From assembly GCA_934229395.1 (NCBI GenBank), contig CAKQDL010000007.1, positions 1 to 56,657 on the forward strand: a stretch of 56,657 bases of DNA, written 5' to 3'. The notes beneath the pieces were generated by a model. It saw only the letters and a list, made by a program, of their open reading frames with translations, did no database searches and was not told the DNA's origin. This document shows positions 16,701 to 24,634 of this stretch, piece after piece. The position numbers were made by a program, and so were the translations under genes. Numbering within the stretch: position 1 is the stretch's first letter; each line of letters opens with the position of its first letter. This DNA comes from an uncultured Peptococcaceae bacterium (lineage in GTDB: Bacteria; Bacillota; Peptococcia; Peptococcales; Peptococcaceae).

Positions 16701-17397
16701 TCCTTATGAGCTGCGCGCCCTTGTGGGCTACTATCACGGTGGCCTGCCACAGGCTTCGCGCCATGCCATTGAGGAGGCTTTTAAAGAAGGCGAGCTGCGC
16801 TTGCTCTTTGCCACCACTGCTTTTGGCGAGGGCATCAATATCAGCGACATTCGCCATGTGGTGCTCTATCATCCGTGCTTCTCCCTAGAAGCCTTCAACC
16901 AGCTCGCTGGTCGCAGCGGACGCGATGGAGAGGATGCGCAGGTGCATCTCTTGTATGCAGAACGTGATTTTGCCCTCAACGAGATGATTGTTTCGGGGCG
17001 CGGACCATCGCGCGAACGCCTTGGGATGATGTATCAGCTTATCATGCGTTATGCAAAAACCGAAGGTTACGACCTTAGCATGAACGAAGAAGCCTTCTAC
17101 GAAACTCTGCAGGGCCTCAAGGAAGGCACCACGAAAAACCAATGGCGCTTGGCACTGACGATTTTTGAGGAGCTGGATTTTTTAAAGACAAAAAAAGTTG
17201 ACGAAGACCTAGAAGTGCATATAGAACAAAATCCAGCCAAAAGGGACCTTGGCGAATCGCCAAGCTACCTCGAAGGCACAAGCGAGCAGACAGCCCTTGA
17301 ACAGTTCAAGCAGGTGGCCTTCTCCAAAGACCTTGCAGCGCTGGAAAATATCATACGCAAGGCCTTGGTGCCTGCGCATTGGCAAAATGGGAGGTGA
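13792..17397 (+). CDS. recJ: RecJ exonuclease fused to HIRAN and RecQ-like helicase domains
   Basis: 1201 residues; ATG 13792 fits AAAGGGGAG better than ATG 13786. The N-terminal RecJ phosphoesterase has DYDVDG near 86, VTDHHSLPEA near 166 (the DHH motif) and a DHHA1 part with FGGHKMAAG. About 600-690 resembles a HIRAN domain (GVSYANRQDL, EANNPADKNAVAC, GTVGYLSR). About 740-1070 is a superfamily 2 helicase of RecQ type: Walker A PTGRGKS near 757, LDEAHH near 864, LAGRSGRDG. A C-terminal RecJ-like tail follows (KRDLGESPSYLE near 1150). No RecQ zinc cluster is seen. A 5'-3' ssDNA exonuclease with its own unwinding motor is inferred. Bacterial RecJ is usually 560-780 residues. Confidence 0.9.
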   Translation: MKTWKFRSSSHASARSLADAMNLPLPLARILVSRGFGNEEAASAFLYASLDELSGPYRLLNMGVAVEGIEEALKQKKKIVVYGDYDVDGICAVTLLHEVFAWFGVDVATYIPSRFKEGYGLNGIALEKLHSEGYELVITVDNGIAAKDLVEAYQKKGMDFIVTDHHSLPEALPTCTIVNPLLCEMPEEPFYRLCGTGVAYMLAMAMLIRLKPEAYDEWHRRKLLDLVALATVADMVPLLNDNRILVREGLRVINASPRAGLRALIELTCGDKDIFASDIAYRLAPCVNACGRLDRTDLAVALFRYDQEDEGTLTLLATEVRDTNSERKDIEREMTKEAIACFEDYTGKMMSAVAFGEDWHPGVIGVTAARLVEHFHVPSIVFTAAGSGDEALLSGSARSVKGFDLFGNLSLLKDYLVRFGGHKMAAGLTIKRENLAAFTEAFNEACSHFEEAIDQDELWIDDVLRLDEATEELEKAMRLMEPCGFDNTEPLFALEHQGHFEHHAIGHDGDHLRLSFPTKDGGALQAIAFRKGDYEFLNKRRYDFAFHLGENCFRGLCRLQLNVTDIAPSWQAEERAELASVMRHGETYAESELGGLCDKPFFYTKIRGVSYANRQDLITSLKVGDAITLLREANNPADKNAVACLTKDGGTVGYLSRAIAAQLAPMMDLGAHYAAEVCGLTGGEAQNHGVNLLVHNLSHRESNQSQMASKETLASLDTDALLAILTDAIIGDEEPNEIQIQAVRALLDHKDTAVVMPTGRGKSLIYQLAAGVFALRDKKLTVVISPLKALINDQYLSLTDHLAPLGLRIYKGNGDLSQKEREALLAKLEAGEVDLLLATPEFFVRHRALFLAQKERLGMIVLDEAHHALDKRVAYRALRQLKPSFEESVWLYLTATVPQAQSDAFAQLISGAALYIDEHIRYNLHITDGRHSDQKLVYLYRLFMHPEKTICYVNSRKQAFALARRLREILPYELRALVGYYHGGLPQASRHAIEEAFKEGELRLLFATTAFGEGINISDIRHVVLYHPCFSLEAFNQLAGRSGRDGEDAQVHLLYAERDFALNEMIVSGRGPSRERLGMMYQLIMRYAKTEGYDLSMNEEAFYETLQGLKEGTTKNQWRLALTIFEELDFLKTKKVDEDLEVHIEQNPAKRDLGESPSYLEGTSEQTALEQFKQVAFSKDLAALENIIRKALVPAHWQNGR

Positions 17398-17401
17398 TGG
17401 T

Positions 17402-19588
17402 ATGAGTCATCAAGTTGGATACGAGGATTTAATGAAGGTTGTTCGCGCAAACAACCCAAACGCAGACGCTGTATTGATTGAAGAGGCCTACGAATACGCA
17501 CGTGCTCTTCACGAAGGACAATACCGAAAATCTGGCGAGCCGTACATCATTCACCCAGTGAGTGTGGCTATTATTTTGGCCGACCTTGGCATGGATGACA
17601 ACGCCATTGTAGCTGGGCTCTTGCATGACGTGGTGGAAGATACCGATTGCAGCAGTCTAGACCTTGAACGCAAATTCAACAAGGAAGTCGCCTTTTTGGT
17701 AGAAGGGGTGACAAAGCTTGATAAAATTCAATGCAATTCCAAGGAAGAGCGACAGCTTGAAAGCTACCGCAAAATGTTCATCGCTATGGCGCAGGACGTG
17801 CGCGTTATCATCATCAAGCTCGCCGACCGTGTGCACAATATGCGCACCATGAGCTTCCAATCTCCAGAAAAACAAAAGAGCATTGCCCGCGAAACCTTAG
17901 AAATTTATTCACCATTGGCCGACCGTTTGGGTATTATTCGCCTCAAATGGGAGCTGGAAGATTTATCGCTGCGCTACTTAGAGCCAGAAATCTATTATGA
18001 TTTGGTAGAGCGCATTTCCATGAAGCGCCAAGAGCGCTTGGAATACATCGACGAGGTTATTCGCGATTTAAAAATAGAAATGAACGCCGTCCATCTCAAT
18101 TACGAAATTGCCGGACGTCCAAAGCATTTTTACAGCATTTACCGCAAGATGGTCACCAAGCACAAGGAGCTCGATGAAATCTATGATTTGATTGCCATTC
18201 GTGTGCTCGTGAACACCGTGCAGGATTGCTATGTGGTCCTAGGCCTTGTGCACTCCTTGTGGAAGCCCGTGCCAGGGCGCATTAAGGACTATATTGCTAT
18301 GCCAAAGGCCAATTTGTACCAATCTCTGCACACCACCGTTATTGGCCCACGTGGCGAACGCTTCGAAATTCAAATTCGTACCTTCGAAATGCACCAAATT
18401 GCCGAATACGGGGTTGCAGCCCATTGGCTGTACAAGCAAAACGGCGGCAGCGAGCAAACAACCGACGCCAACCAGCTCGATTGGCTGCAAAAGCTCAAGG
18501 AGCTGCAGCAAGACAGCGTGGACAGCAAGGAATTTTTGGACAACATCAAGCTCGAGCTCTTTAGCGATACCGTCTTTGTCTTTTCTCCGGCGAGCGAGGT
18601 TTACGAATTGCCAACAGGCTCCACGCCTTTGGACTTTGCTTACCGTGTGCATACAGAAATTGGCAACCAGTGCGTAGGTGCCAAGGTCAATGGCAAGATT
18701 GTGCCGTTTGATTACTGCTTGCAAACAGGCGACACCGTAGAAATTTTGCGCTCCAAAAACAGCCGTGGGCCAAACAGCAACTGGATCAAGCTGGTTAAAA
18801 CGCCACAGGCCAAAAACAAAATCCGCGCGTGGCTCAAGAAAAACAAGCGCGAGGAAAACCTCAAGCAGGGCCGCGACACCTTCGAGCGTTATGTAAAAAA
18901 CCATCACAGCGCAGCAGAGCCTGTGCTTTTAAACGCCGACAACCTCAACCGTATGTGCAACAAGCTAGGCTATAAATCGGTTGAGGACCTTTATGTAGGC
19001 ATTGGCGTTGGCGGCGTGAGCCCGATGGTCATCGTCAACCGCATGAAGGAAGAATTCAAAAAAGACATTGCCGATTTGGCGCCTCAAGAAGAGGAAACAA
19101 ACGAAAACGAAATGACGGCCACCAGCCGCAAGCAGCATAAGAAAAACATTGGCGGCATCACCATCCATGGCCTTGATGATGTGGGTGTGAAGTTTGCCAA
19201 CTGCTGTAAGCCAGTGCCAGGCGACCCAATCGTGGGCTATATCACTCGCGGCAGCGGCATCACCGTCCACCATCAGGAATGCAAAAACATCCAAAGCCTC
19301 AGTGAGCAAGACAAAGAGCGCCTCATAGAAGTCAATTGGGAAGGCTTTGAAAACAGCCTCTACGAGGTGCAAATTTTTGTAGAGGCCCTAGATCGACCAA
19401 AAATCACCCCAGATGTTATGGCCCTCATCAACGACAGCCACGTGCACATTGTGTCCATCACCTCCCGCGTAAAGGAACACATGGCACTGATGGAAATTAC
19501 TGTAGAAGTCAGCGATTTGACAGAGCTCAACATCGTTATGGAAAAAATCAACGCAATCCCAGACGTCTTTACCGTCCACAGGGATTAG
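17402..19588 (+). CDS. rel: Bifunctional (p)ppGpp synthetase/hydrolase Rel
   Basis: 728 residues from ATG 17402, behind GGGAGGTGA; the frame is open far upstream inside recJ but that part is not Rel. HD hydrolase domain: GEPYIIHPVSVA and LLHDVVEDTD. Synthetase domain: GRPKHFYSIYRKM and YIAMPKANLYQSLHT. TGS domain begins FVFSPASEVYELP, and a C-terminal ACT domain ends the protein. Both catalytic halves look intact, so it should make and degrade the stringent-response alarmone. The recJ-rel-dtd-MBL order is common in Firmicutes. Confidence 0.97.
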   Translation: MSHQVGYEDLMKVVRANNPNADAVLIEEAYEYARALHEGQYRKSGEPYIIHPVSVAIILADLGMDDNAIVAGLLHDVVEDTDCSSLDLERKFNKEVAFLVEGVTKLDKIQCNSKEERQLESYRKMFIAMAQDVRVIIIKLADRVHNMRTMSFQSPEKQKSIARETLEIYSPLADRLGIIRLKWELEDLSLRYLEPEIYYDLVERISMKRQERLEYIDEVIRDLKIEMNAVHLNYEIAGRPKHFYSIYRKMVTKHKELDEIYDLIAIRVLVNTVQDCYVVLGLVHSLWKPVPGRIKDYIAMPKANLYQSLHTTVIGPRGERFEIQIRTFEMHQIAEYGVAAHWLYKQNGGSEQTTDANQLDWLQKLKELQQDSVDSKEFLDNIKLELFSDTVFVFSPASEVYELPTGSTPLDFAYRVHTEIGNQCVGAKVNGKIVPFDYCLQTGDTVEILRSKNSRGPNSNWIKLVKTPQAKNKIRAWLKKNKREENLKQGRDTFERYVKNHHSAAEPVLLNADNLNRMCNKLGYKSVEDLYVGIGVGGVSPMVIVNRMKEEFKKDIADLAPQEEETNENEMTATSRKQHKKNIGGITIHGLDDVGVKFANCCKPVPGDPIVGYITRGSGITVHHQECKNIQSLSEQDKERLIEVNWEGFENSLYEVQIFVEALDRPKITPDVMALINDSHVHIVSITSRVKEHMALMEITVEVSDLTELNIVMEKINAIPDVFTVHRD

Positions 19589-19600
19589 AAGGAGCAAGGA

Positions 19601-20050
19601 ATGAGAGCAGTTGTACAGCGTGTAAAGGAAGCAAGCGTGCGTGTTGATGGTGAGGTTGTTGGCGCCATTGGCCAGGGTTATCTTGTGTTTTTGGGCGTGA
19701 CCCACGAGGACAGCGAAAAGGATGCCAAATATTTGGCCGATAAAATTGCCGGCTTGCGCATTTTTGAGGACGAAAACGACAAGATGAATCTCTCCATCAA
19801 GGACAAGGGCGGCGAGATTTTGAGCGTTTCCCAGTTCACTCTTTTTGGTGATTGCAGAAATGGCCGCCGTCCATCCTTTACCGAAGCCGCTGGCGCCGAA
19901 AAGGGCCGGGCCCTGTATGAAGCCTTTAACCAATACCTCAGGGACAACGCCCTCTCTGTGGCCACCGGCCAATTTCAAGCCCACATGGACGTGTCGCTAA
20001 TGAACGATGGCCCTGTGACCATGCTCCTAGATTCCACCAAAGCGTTTTAG
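19601..20050 (+). CDS. dtd: D-aminoacyl-tRNA deacylase
   Basis: 149 residues. Hydrolyses D-amino acids (and glycine) mischarged on tRNA. Signature sites are SQFTLFGDCRNGRRPSF and the C-terminal MNDGPVTMLLDS, whose Gly-Pro forms the chirality-sensing loop across the dimer. Length is typical. It lies 12 nt after rel and 14 nt before the hydrolase gene, in the same operon. Confidence 0.96.
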   Translation: MRAVVQRVKEASVRVDGEVVGAIGQGYLVFLGVTHEDSEKDAKYLADKIAGLRIFEDENDKMNLSIKDKGGEILSVSQFTLFGDCRNGRRPSFTEAAGAEKGRALYEAFNQYLRDNALSVATGQFQAHMDVSLMNDGPVTMLLDSTKAF

Positions 20051-20064
20051 AAAGAGAGCAAAGT

Positions 20065-20694
20065 ATGAAGCTAATTACCTTGGTCGTTGGACCACTTGAA
20101 GAAAATTGCTACATTGCCTATGACGAAGACAGCCTAGAGGCCATGATTATTGACCCAGGCTCAGAAGCCGACCGCATTGCAAGCACCATTGACGAAAAAG
20201 GCTTGGTGCCAAAATGTATCATCAACACCCACGCCCATTGGGACCACATTGGCGCCGTTAAGGCCCTAAAGGAACGTTACAACATTCCTTTTTATCTCCA
20301 CGAAGACGACGCCGAATGGCTCGAAGAACCACTGGCCAGCATCTTTGGCAAAAGCGCGGCCGAGGGCCTTACTGTGGAGCGCTGGCTCAAGCATGGCGAT
20401 GAGTTCCGCCTAGGCTTAAGGCCTGTGCGCATCATCCACACACCAGGCCACACCAAGGGCGGCTGCGTGGTATGGTTTATGAACGACGACATCGCCCTAA
20501 CCGGTGACACCCTCTTTAAGGGCACCGTGGGCCGCACCGATTTTCCAGGCGGCAGCTATCCAGAAATCTTAAAGAGCCTACAAGAACGCCTTGTGCCGCT
20601 AGGCGATGAGTGTGAGGTATACCCCGGTCACGGACCAAAAAGCGTTATGAGCTGGGAACGTGCCCACAATCCCTATATGCGTTATGAAGCCTAG
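20065..20694 (+). CDS. Metallo-beta-lactamase-fold hydrolase (glyoxalase II-like)
   Basis: 209 residues. Zinc ligands are visible: THAHWDH (HxHxDH) near residue 55, HTPGHTKGG, the bridging Asp in LTGDTLFKG, and the last His in YPGHGP. This is the short YcbL/YqgX class of glyoxalase II-like enzymes without the C-terminal domain of true hydroxyacylglutathione hydrolases. The substrate is probably a small thioester but is unknown. Last gene of the recJ-rel-dtd run. Confidence 0.88.
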   Translation: MKLITLVVGPLEENCYIAYDEDSLEAMIIDPGSEADRIASTIDEKGLVPKCIINTHAHWDHIGAVKALKERYNIPFYLHEDDAEWLEEPLASIFGKSAAEGLTVERWLKHGDEFRLGLRPVRIIHTPGHTKGGCVVWFMNDDIALTGDTLFKGTVGRTDFPGGSYPEILKSLQERLVPLGDECEVYPGHGPKSVMSWERAHNPYMRYEA

Positions 20695-20696
20695 TG

Positions 20697-20725
20697 TTGA
20701 CAAAGGCGCGCGTTATAGCTAAAAT
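20697..20725 (+). promoter_or_regulatory. Promoter of hisS-aspS
   Basis: TTGACA (20697-20702), a 17-nt spacer, TAAAAT (20720-20725). Only one base from consensus. Lies immediately after the stop of the hydrolase gene. Confidence 0.75.
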
Positions 20726-20750
20726 TTTGATGTATACACTAGAAATTCTA

Positions 20751-20782
20751 AAAAGGTTCGTTGCGGAAGCGGCGAATCTTTT
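20751..20782 (+). promoter_or_regulatory. Leader hairpin before hisS
   Basis: AAAAGGTTCG (20751-20760) pairs with CGAATCTTTT (20773-20782), 10 bp with one G-U, around a GC-rich loop. No independent T-run follows, so it is not a good terminator. No T-box motif is present. Role unknown. Confidence 0.45.
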
Positions 20783-20805
20783 CATTGTAAACGGAGGCCG
20801 AAACT

Positions 20806-22068
20806 ATGCTTACAACCAAACCGAGAGGCACCAACGATTTTCTACCAGGTGAGGTAGAAAAATGGCAGTATCTCGAGGGCCTGATTCACGAGCTTTTTGC
20901 AAAATACAATTACAAAGAAATCCGCACCCCAATTTTTGAGCACACAGAGCTTTTCTTGCGCAGTGTTGGTGAAACCTCCGACATTGTATCCAAGGAAATG
21001 TACTCCTTCGAGGACAAGGGCTTGCGCAATGTGACCCTTCGCCCAGAAGGCACCGCTGGCACCGTGCGTGCCTTTGTAGAAAACAAGCTGTTTTCTCAAT
21101 CCCTTCCTGTGAAGCTCTTCTACATTGGGCCAATGTTCCGCTATGACCAACCACAGGCTGGCCGTTATCGTCAGTTTCATCAATTTGGCTGCGAAGTTTT
21201 AGGCAGCGCAGAACCAATTGTGGATGCAGAGGTTATTAGCTTTGCGGTGGATTTATTCACCAATCTTGGTCTTGAAAGCCTCAGCGTGCTTATTAACACC
21301 GTTGGCTGTGACCATTGCCGTCCAAAATACCAAGAAGCCCTCAAGGCCTACTTTGGTCAATACAAGGACGAGCTCTGCCCAACCTGTCTTGAACGCCTGG
21401 AAAAGAACCCACTCCGCGTCCTCGACTGCAAGGAAGAGGGCTGCAAGCGCGTGGCAGCAAATGCGCCAACCACCCTTGACTATGCGTGCGACGATTGCAA
21501 GAGCCATTTTGAAAAGGTCTGCGCTTATCTCGAAAGCGTTGGCGTGAAGTATCAAGTGGACACCAGCCTTGTGCGTGGCCTTGACTACTACACCCAAACC
21601 GCCTTCGAAGTGGTGATGAACAAGGTAGGCAGCCAGCAAAACGCCATTTGTGGCGGCGGCCGCTACAACAAGCTCGTTAGCCAAGTAGGCGGCGAGGACA
21701 TTCCAGGGATGGGCTTTGCGGCCGGCATGGAACGCGTTCTCTTGACCGTTGCCCAAGAAGGCATCCAGCTTCCAGTAGAAACCAACGTAGATTGCTACGT
21801 GGCACCGCTCGGCGAAGCGGCCAAGGTGCCATGCTTCGAGCTTACCCACAAGCTCCGCGCAGCCGGCCTTCGTGTAGAAACCGACTATCTTTCTAAGAGC
21901 GTCAAAGCACAAATGAAAACCGCCGATAAGGCAGGTGCAAGCTTTGTTGTGATTGTAGGCGATGATGAAATCACCAGAGGCGTGGCCACCATTCGCAACA
22001 TGAAGGAAAGCACGCAGGAAAATGTACCATTTGAAGAAGTACTTGATTATATAAAGCGAGGTAAATAA
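20806..22068 (+). CDS. hisS: Histidyl-tRNA synthetase
   Basis: 420 residues, class IIa. PRGTNDFLPGEV at the N-terminus, motif 2 region MFRYDQPQAGRYRQFHQFG, histidine-specific LVRGLDYYTQTAFEV and GGGRYNKLV, and a C-terminal anticodon domain. Normal length. The stop TAA overlaps the aspS ATG by one base (TAATG), so the two synthetases are coupled, as in many Firmicutes. Confidence 0.97.
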   Translation: MLTTKPRGTNDFLPGEVEKWQYLEGLIHELFAKYNYKEIRTPIFEHTELFLRSVGETSDIVSKEMYSFEDKGLRNVTLRPEGTAGTVRAFVENKLFSQSLPVKLFYIGPMFRYDQPQAGRYRQFHQFGCEVLGSAEPIVDAEVISFAVDLFTNLGLESLSVLINTVGCDHCRPKYQEALKAYFGQYKDELCPTCLERLEKNPLRVLDCKEEGCKRVAANAPTTLDYACDDCKSHFEKVCAYLESVGVKYQVDTSLVRGLDYYTQTAFEVVMNKVGSQQNAICGGGRYNKLVSQVGGEDIPGMGFAAGMERVLLTVAQEGIQLPVETNVDCYVAPLGEAAKVPCFELTHKLRAAGLRVETDYLSKSVKAQMKTADKAGASFVVIVGDDEITRGVATIRNMKESTQENVPFEEVLDYIKRGK

Positions 22069-23870
22069 TGCTACCACTAAAAAGAACCCATTATTGCACA
22101 GACTTGTCCCTAGACAACGTTGATCAAGAAGTTATTGTTACCGGTTGGGTGCAAAAGCGCCGCGACCATGGTGGCGTTATCTTCGTTGACCTTCGCGACC
22201 GCAGCGGCCTTGTTCAGGTTACCTTTAACCCTGAGCTCTGCGATGCTGAAGTTTTTGCCAAAGCAGAAGTCGTTCGCAGCGAATTCGTTTTGGGCATCAA
22301 GGGCAAGGTGCGCCCACGTCCAGAAGGCATGGAAAACGACAAGCTCAAAACCGGCTCCATCGACGTTATTGCGTCCGAGCTCATTATCTACAACAGCGCC
22401 AAGACCCCTCCATACGCTCTTGTTGACGACTGCGATGTAGATGAAAACATCCGCCTCAAGTATCGTTACCTCGACCTTCGCCGTCCAATCATGCAACGCA
22501 ACATGGAAATGCGCCACAAGGCCCTAAAAAGCGTGCGTGATTACCTCGACCAACGCGAATTCTGGGAAATTGAAACCCCAATTCTTATGAAGAGCACCCC
22601 AGAAGGCGCACGTGACTTCCTCGTGCCTAGCCGCGTCAACGAAGGCTCCTTCTATGCCCTTCCACAATCCCCACAACAATACAAGCAGCTTCTTATGGTA
22701 AGCGGCATGGAAAAATATTTCCAAATCGCACGCTGCTTCCGCGATGAAGACCTTCGTGCAGACCGTCAACCAGAATTTACCCAGCTCGACTTAGAAATGA
22801 GCTTTGTAGACGAAGATGAGGTTATGGAACTCACCGAAGGCATGGTTGCCCACGCCTTTAAGGAAGTCCTCGGCGTAGACGTGCCGCTACCACTCAAGCG
22901 TATGACCTATGCAGAAGCCATGAGCCGTTATGGCTCCGACAAGCCAGACACCCGTTTTGGCCTTGAGCTCATTGAGCTCAGCGATGTGGTTCGCGGCTGC
23001 GGCTTCAAAGTCTTTGACGGCGCGCTTGAAAGCGGCGGTACCGTTAAGGCCCTCAATGCAAAGGGCATGAGCGACCTCAGCCGTCGTGAGCTCGATGCTT
23101 TGGGCAAATATGTAGCCATCTATGGCGCAAAGGGCTTGGCTTACTTTGTAATGCAAGAAGACGGCAGCATCAAGTCTCCAATCACCAAGTTCTTGCAGGA
23201 TGACATGGTTCAAGCCATCTGCAAGGCCACCGATGCAGAAGTTGGCGACGTTATCTTCTTTGGTGCCGACACCCACAAGATTGTTAACGATAGCCTTGGT
23301 CACCTTCGTCTTGAGCTCGCTCGCAAGCGCAACCTCATTGACGAAGACAAGTTCAACTTCCTTTGGGTAACAGAATTCCCACTCTTCGAATGGAGCGAAG
23401 AAGAAAAACGCTTCACTGCGATGCACCACCCATTCACCGCACCATTCACCGAAGACTTGGAAAAATACGGCGACGACCTCGGCAAAATCCGTTCCCGCGC
23501 TTACGACATCGTTCTTAACGGCGTAGAGCTCGGCGGCGGCAGCATCCGTATCCACGACCGTGAGCTCCAAGAAAAGATGTTTGACCTCTTGGGCCTCAGC
23601 GAAGACGTATACCGCGAACGCTTCAGCATGCTCCTCGATGCCTTCGAATATGGTGCACCACCACACGGCGGCTTGGCCATCGGTATCGACCGTATGCTCA
23701 TGCTCATGGCAAAGCGCGACACCATCCGCGACGTGATTGCCTTCCCTAAAACCCAAAACGCTGCCGACCTCATGGCAGAAGCGCCATCTCCAGTCGATCG
23801 CAAGCAATTGCGTGAGCTCCACATCAAGGTGGATATCAAAGACAAAAAGAAGGACGCAGAACAAGAATAA
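22068..23870 (+). CDS. aspS: Aspartyl-tRNA synthetase
   Basis: 600 residues, bacterial class IIb type. N-terminal OB-fold anticodon-binding domain (VIVTGWVQKRRDHGGVIFVD), catalytic core with RDEDLRADRQPEFTQLDLEM, a GAD insertion domain around 290-410, and motif 3 GLAIGIDRMLMLM. Whether it is discriminating or also charges tRNA-Asn cannot be told without knowing if the genome has AsnRS or GatCAB. The 3' end is closed by a strong terminator. Confidence 0.97.
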   Translation: MLPLKRTHYCTDLSLDNVDQEVIVTGWVQKRRDHGGVIFVDLRDRSGLVQVTFNPELCDAEVFAKAEVVRSEFVLGIKGKVRPRPEGMENDKLKTGSIDVIASELIIYNSAKTPPYALVDDCDVDENIRLKYRYLDLRRPIMQRNMEMRHKALKSVRDYLDQREFWEIETPILMKSTPEGARDFLVPSRVNEGSFYALPQSPQQYKQLLMVSGMEKYFQIARCFRDEDLRADRQPEFTQLDLEMSFVDEDEVMELTEGMVAHAFKEVLGVDVPLPLKRMTYAEAMSRYGSDKPDTRFGLELIELSDVVRGCGFKVFDGALESGGTVKALNAKGMSDLSRRELDALGKYVAIYGAKGLAYFVMQEDGSIKSPITKFLQDDMVQAICKATDAEVGDVIFFGADTHKIVNDSLGHLRLELARKRNLIDEDKFNFLWVTEFPLFEWSEEEKRFTAMHHPFTAPFTEDLEKYGDDLGKIRSRAYDIVLNGVELGGGSIRIHDRELQEKMFDLLGLSEDVYRERFSMLLDAFEYGAPPHGGLAIGIDRMLMLMAKRDTIRDVIAFPKTQNAADLMAEAPSPVDRKQLRELHIKVDIKDKKKDAEQE

Positions 23871-23877
23871 TACTACA

Positions 23878-23907
23878 AACGCTCGCCAAAATTGGCGGGC
23901 GTTTTTT
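23878..23907 (+). terminator. Terminator of hisS-aspS
   Basis: AACGCTCGCCA/TGGCGGGCGTT stem, 4-nt loop, then six T. Confidence 0.9.
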
Positions 23908-23931
23908 CGCGCAAAGATAGGCGCAAAGGGC

Positions 23932-23961
23932 TTTACAAGCTGGCGAAAATTATGGTATAGT
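23932..23961 (+). promoter_or_regulatory. Promoter of the 6S RNA candidate
   Basis: TTTACA (23932-23937), an 18-nt spacer, TATAGT (23956-23961). Predicted transcription start is about 23964-23969, exactly where the closing stem of the RNA begins. Confidence 0.65.
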
Positions 23962-23963
23962 TT

Positions 23964-24160
23964 GTGTAAAGAATCATCCTGCTAAGCACGTAAGTGCTCG
24001 TGACTCGTTTTGTTCCAACACCTTTTAAATAGGGCGCTGACTCTTCACTCGTGGCATTGCATCTTCATTTTATGTTGATACAGAAAGCGCGTGAGAAGCA
24101 CCCACCTGCTTAAGCAGGTTCAAAACATCACACTCTTACGGCTATGCGGGGCTCTTTACA
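23964..24160 (+). ncRNA. ssrS: 6S RNA candidate (RNA polymerase regulator)
   Basis: 197 nt with no ORF, its own promoter, and a terminator at 24167-24194. The strand folds on itself like 6S RNA. Closing stem: TGTAAAGA (23964-23971) with TCTTTACA (24153-24160), then CCTGC with GCGGG and CGTGA with TTACG. A large central bubble carries a 3'-side hairpin, ACCTGC-TTAA-GCAGGT. The terminal stem has GGGCGCT with AGCACCC (one mismatch) and TCTTCAC with GTGAGA (one bulge). Size and the rod-with-bubble shape fit. One B. subtilis 6S gene, as I recall, also lies beside aspS. Identification is by structure, not sequence homology. Confidence 0.65.
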
Positions 24161-24166
24161 AATGAT

Positions 24167-24194
24167 GCGACGGATTTTGTCTGTCGCTTTTTTT
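24167..24194 (+). terminator. Terminator of the 6S RNA candidate
   Basis: GCGACGGA/TCTGTCGC stem with a 5-nt loop, then seven T. A second hairpin, TTGTACCC/GGGTACAA (24193-24213), follows at once and overlaps the T-run. Confidence 0.9.
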
Positions 24195-24216
24195 GTACCC
24201 TCATTGGGTACAAATG

Positions 24217-24245
24217 TTGACAACAGGCGGCTTTCTTTGTATCAT
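24217..24245 (+). promoter_or_regulatory. Promoter of the TrpR-like gene and thrC
   Basis: TTGACA (24217-24222), 17-nt spacer, TATCAT (24240-24245). The leader then contains a 6-bp hairpin, TCAGCC/GGCTGA (24281-24298). Confidence 0.7.
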
Positions 24246-24327
24246 ATTCGTAGTTTAATGCTTTAATAGCTAAAAGAACTCAGCCAGAAATAGGCTGAAC
24301 CATAAGGATATCGAAAAGAGGACAGCC

Positions 24328-24630
24328 ATGTTCAAACCAAACATAGAAAACGAAATGATTGATGGACTCTTTGAAGCGTTGTCCGTTGTACAAACGCGCG
24401 AAGAATACTATCGTTTCTTTGAGGATATTTGCACTGTAGGCGAGCTGACAGCCATTGCCCAGCGCCTGGAGGTGGCAAAAATGCTCAACGATGAGCAAAC
24501 CTATACCCATATTGCTGAAAAAACTGGCGCCAGCACCGCCACCATCAGCCGCGTCAAAAAATGTCTCAACTATGGCTCCGATGGCTACAAGCTGGTCCTT
24601 GAACGATTAAACGAACAAAAAGGTGAGTGA
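24328..24630 (+). CDS. TrpR-like DNA-binding protein (YerC/YecD family)
   Basis: 100 residues, all-helical. The helix-turn-helix is visible as TYTHIAEKTGASTATISRVKKCL (residues about 58-80), preceded by the conserved CTVGELTAIAQRLEVAKML. This family shares the Trp repressor fold, but most members are not known to sense tryptophan. Its 3' end overlaps the thrC ribosome binding site, so it may regulate threonine or another amino-acid gene set; that is inference from position. Confidence 0.88.
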   Translation: MFKPNIENEMIDGLFEALSVVQTREEYYRFFEDICTVGELTAIAQRLEVAKMLNDEQTYTHIAEKTGASTATISRVKKCLNYGSDGYKLVLERLNEQKGE

Positions 24631-24634
24631 ACAA

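Noticed and set aside
20695..20805. T-box leader before hisS
   Set aside because: No GGTGGTACCGCG-like element; only a promoter and a simple hairpin are present.
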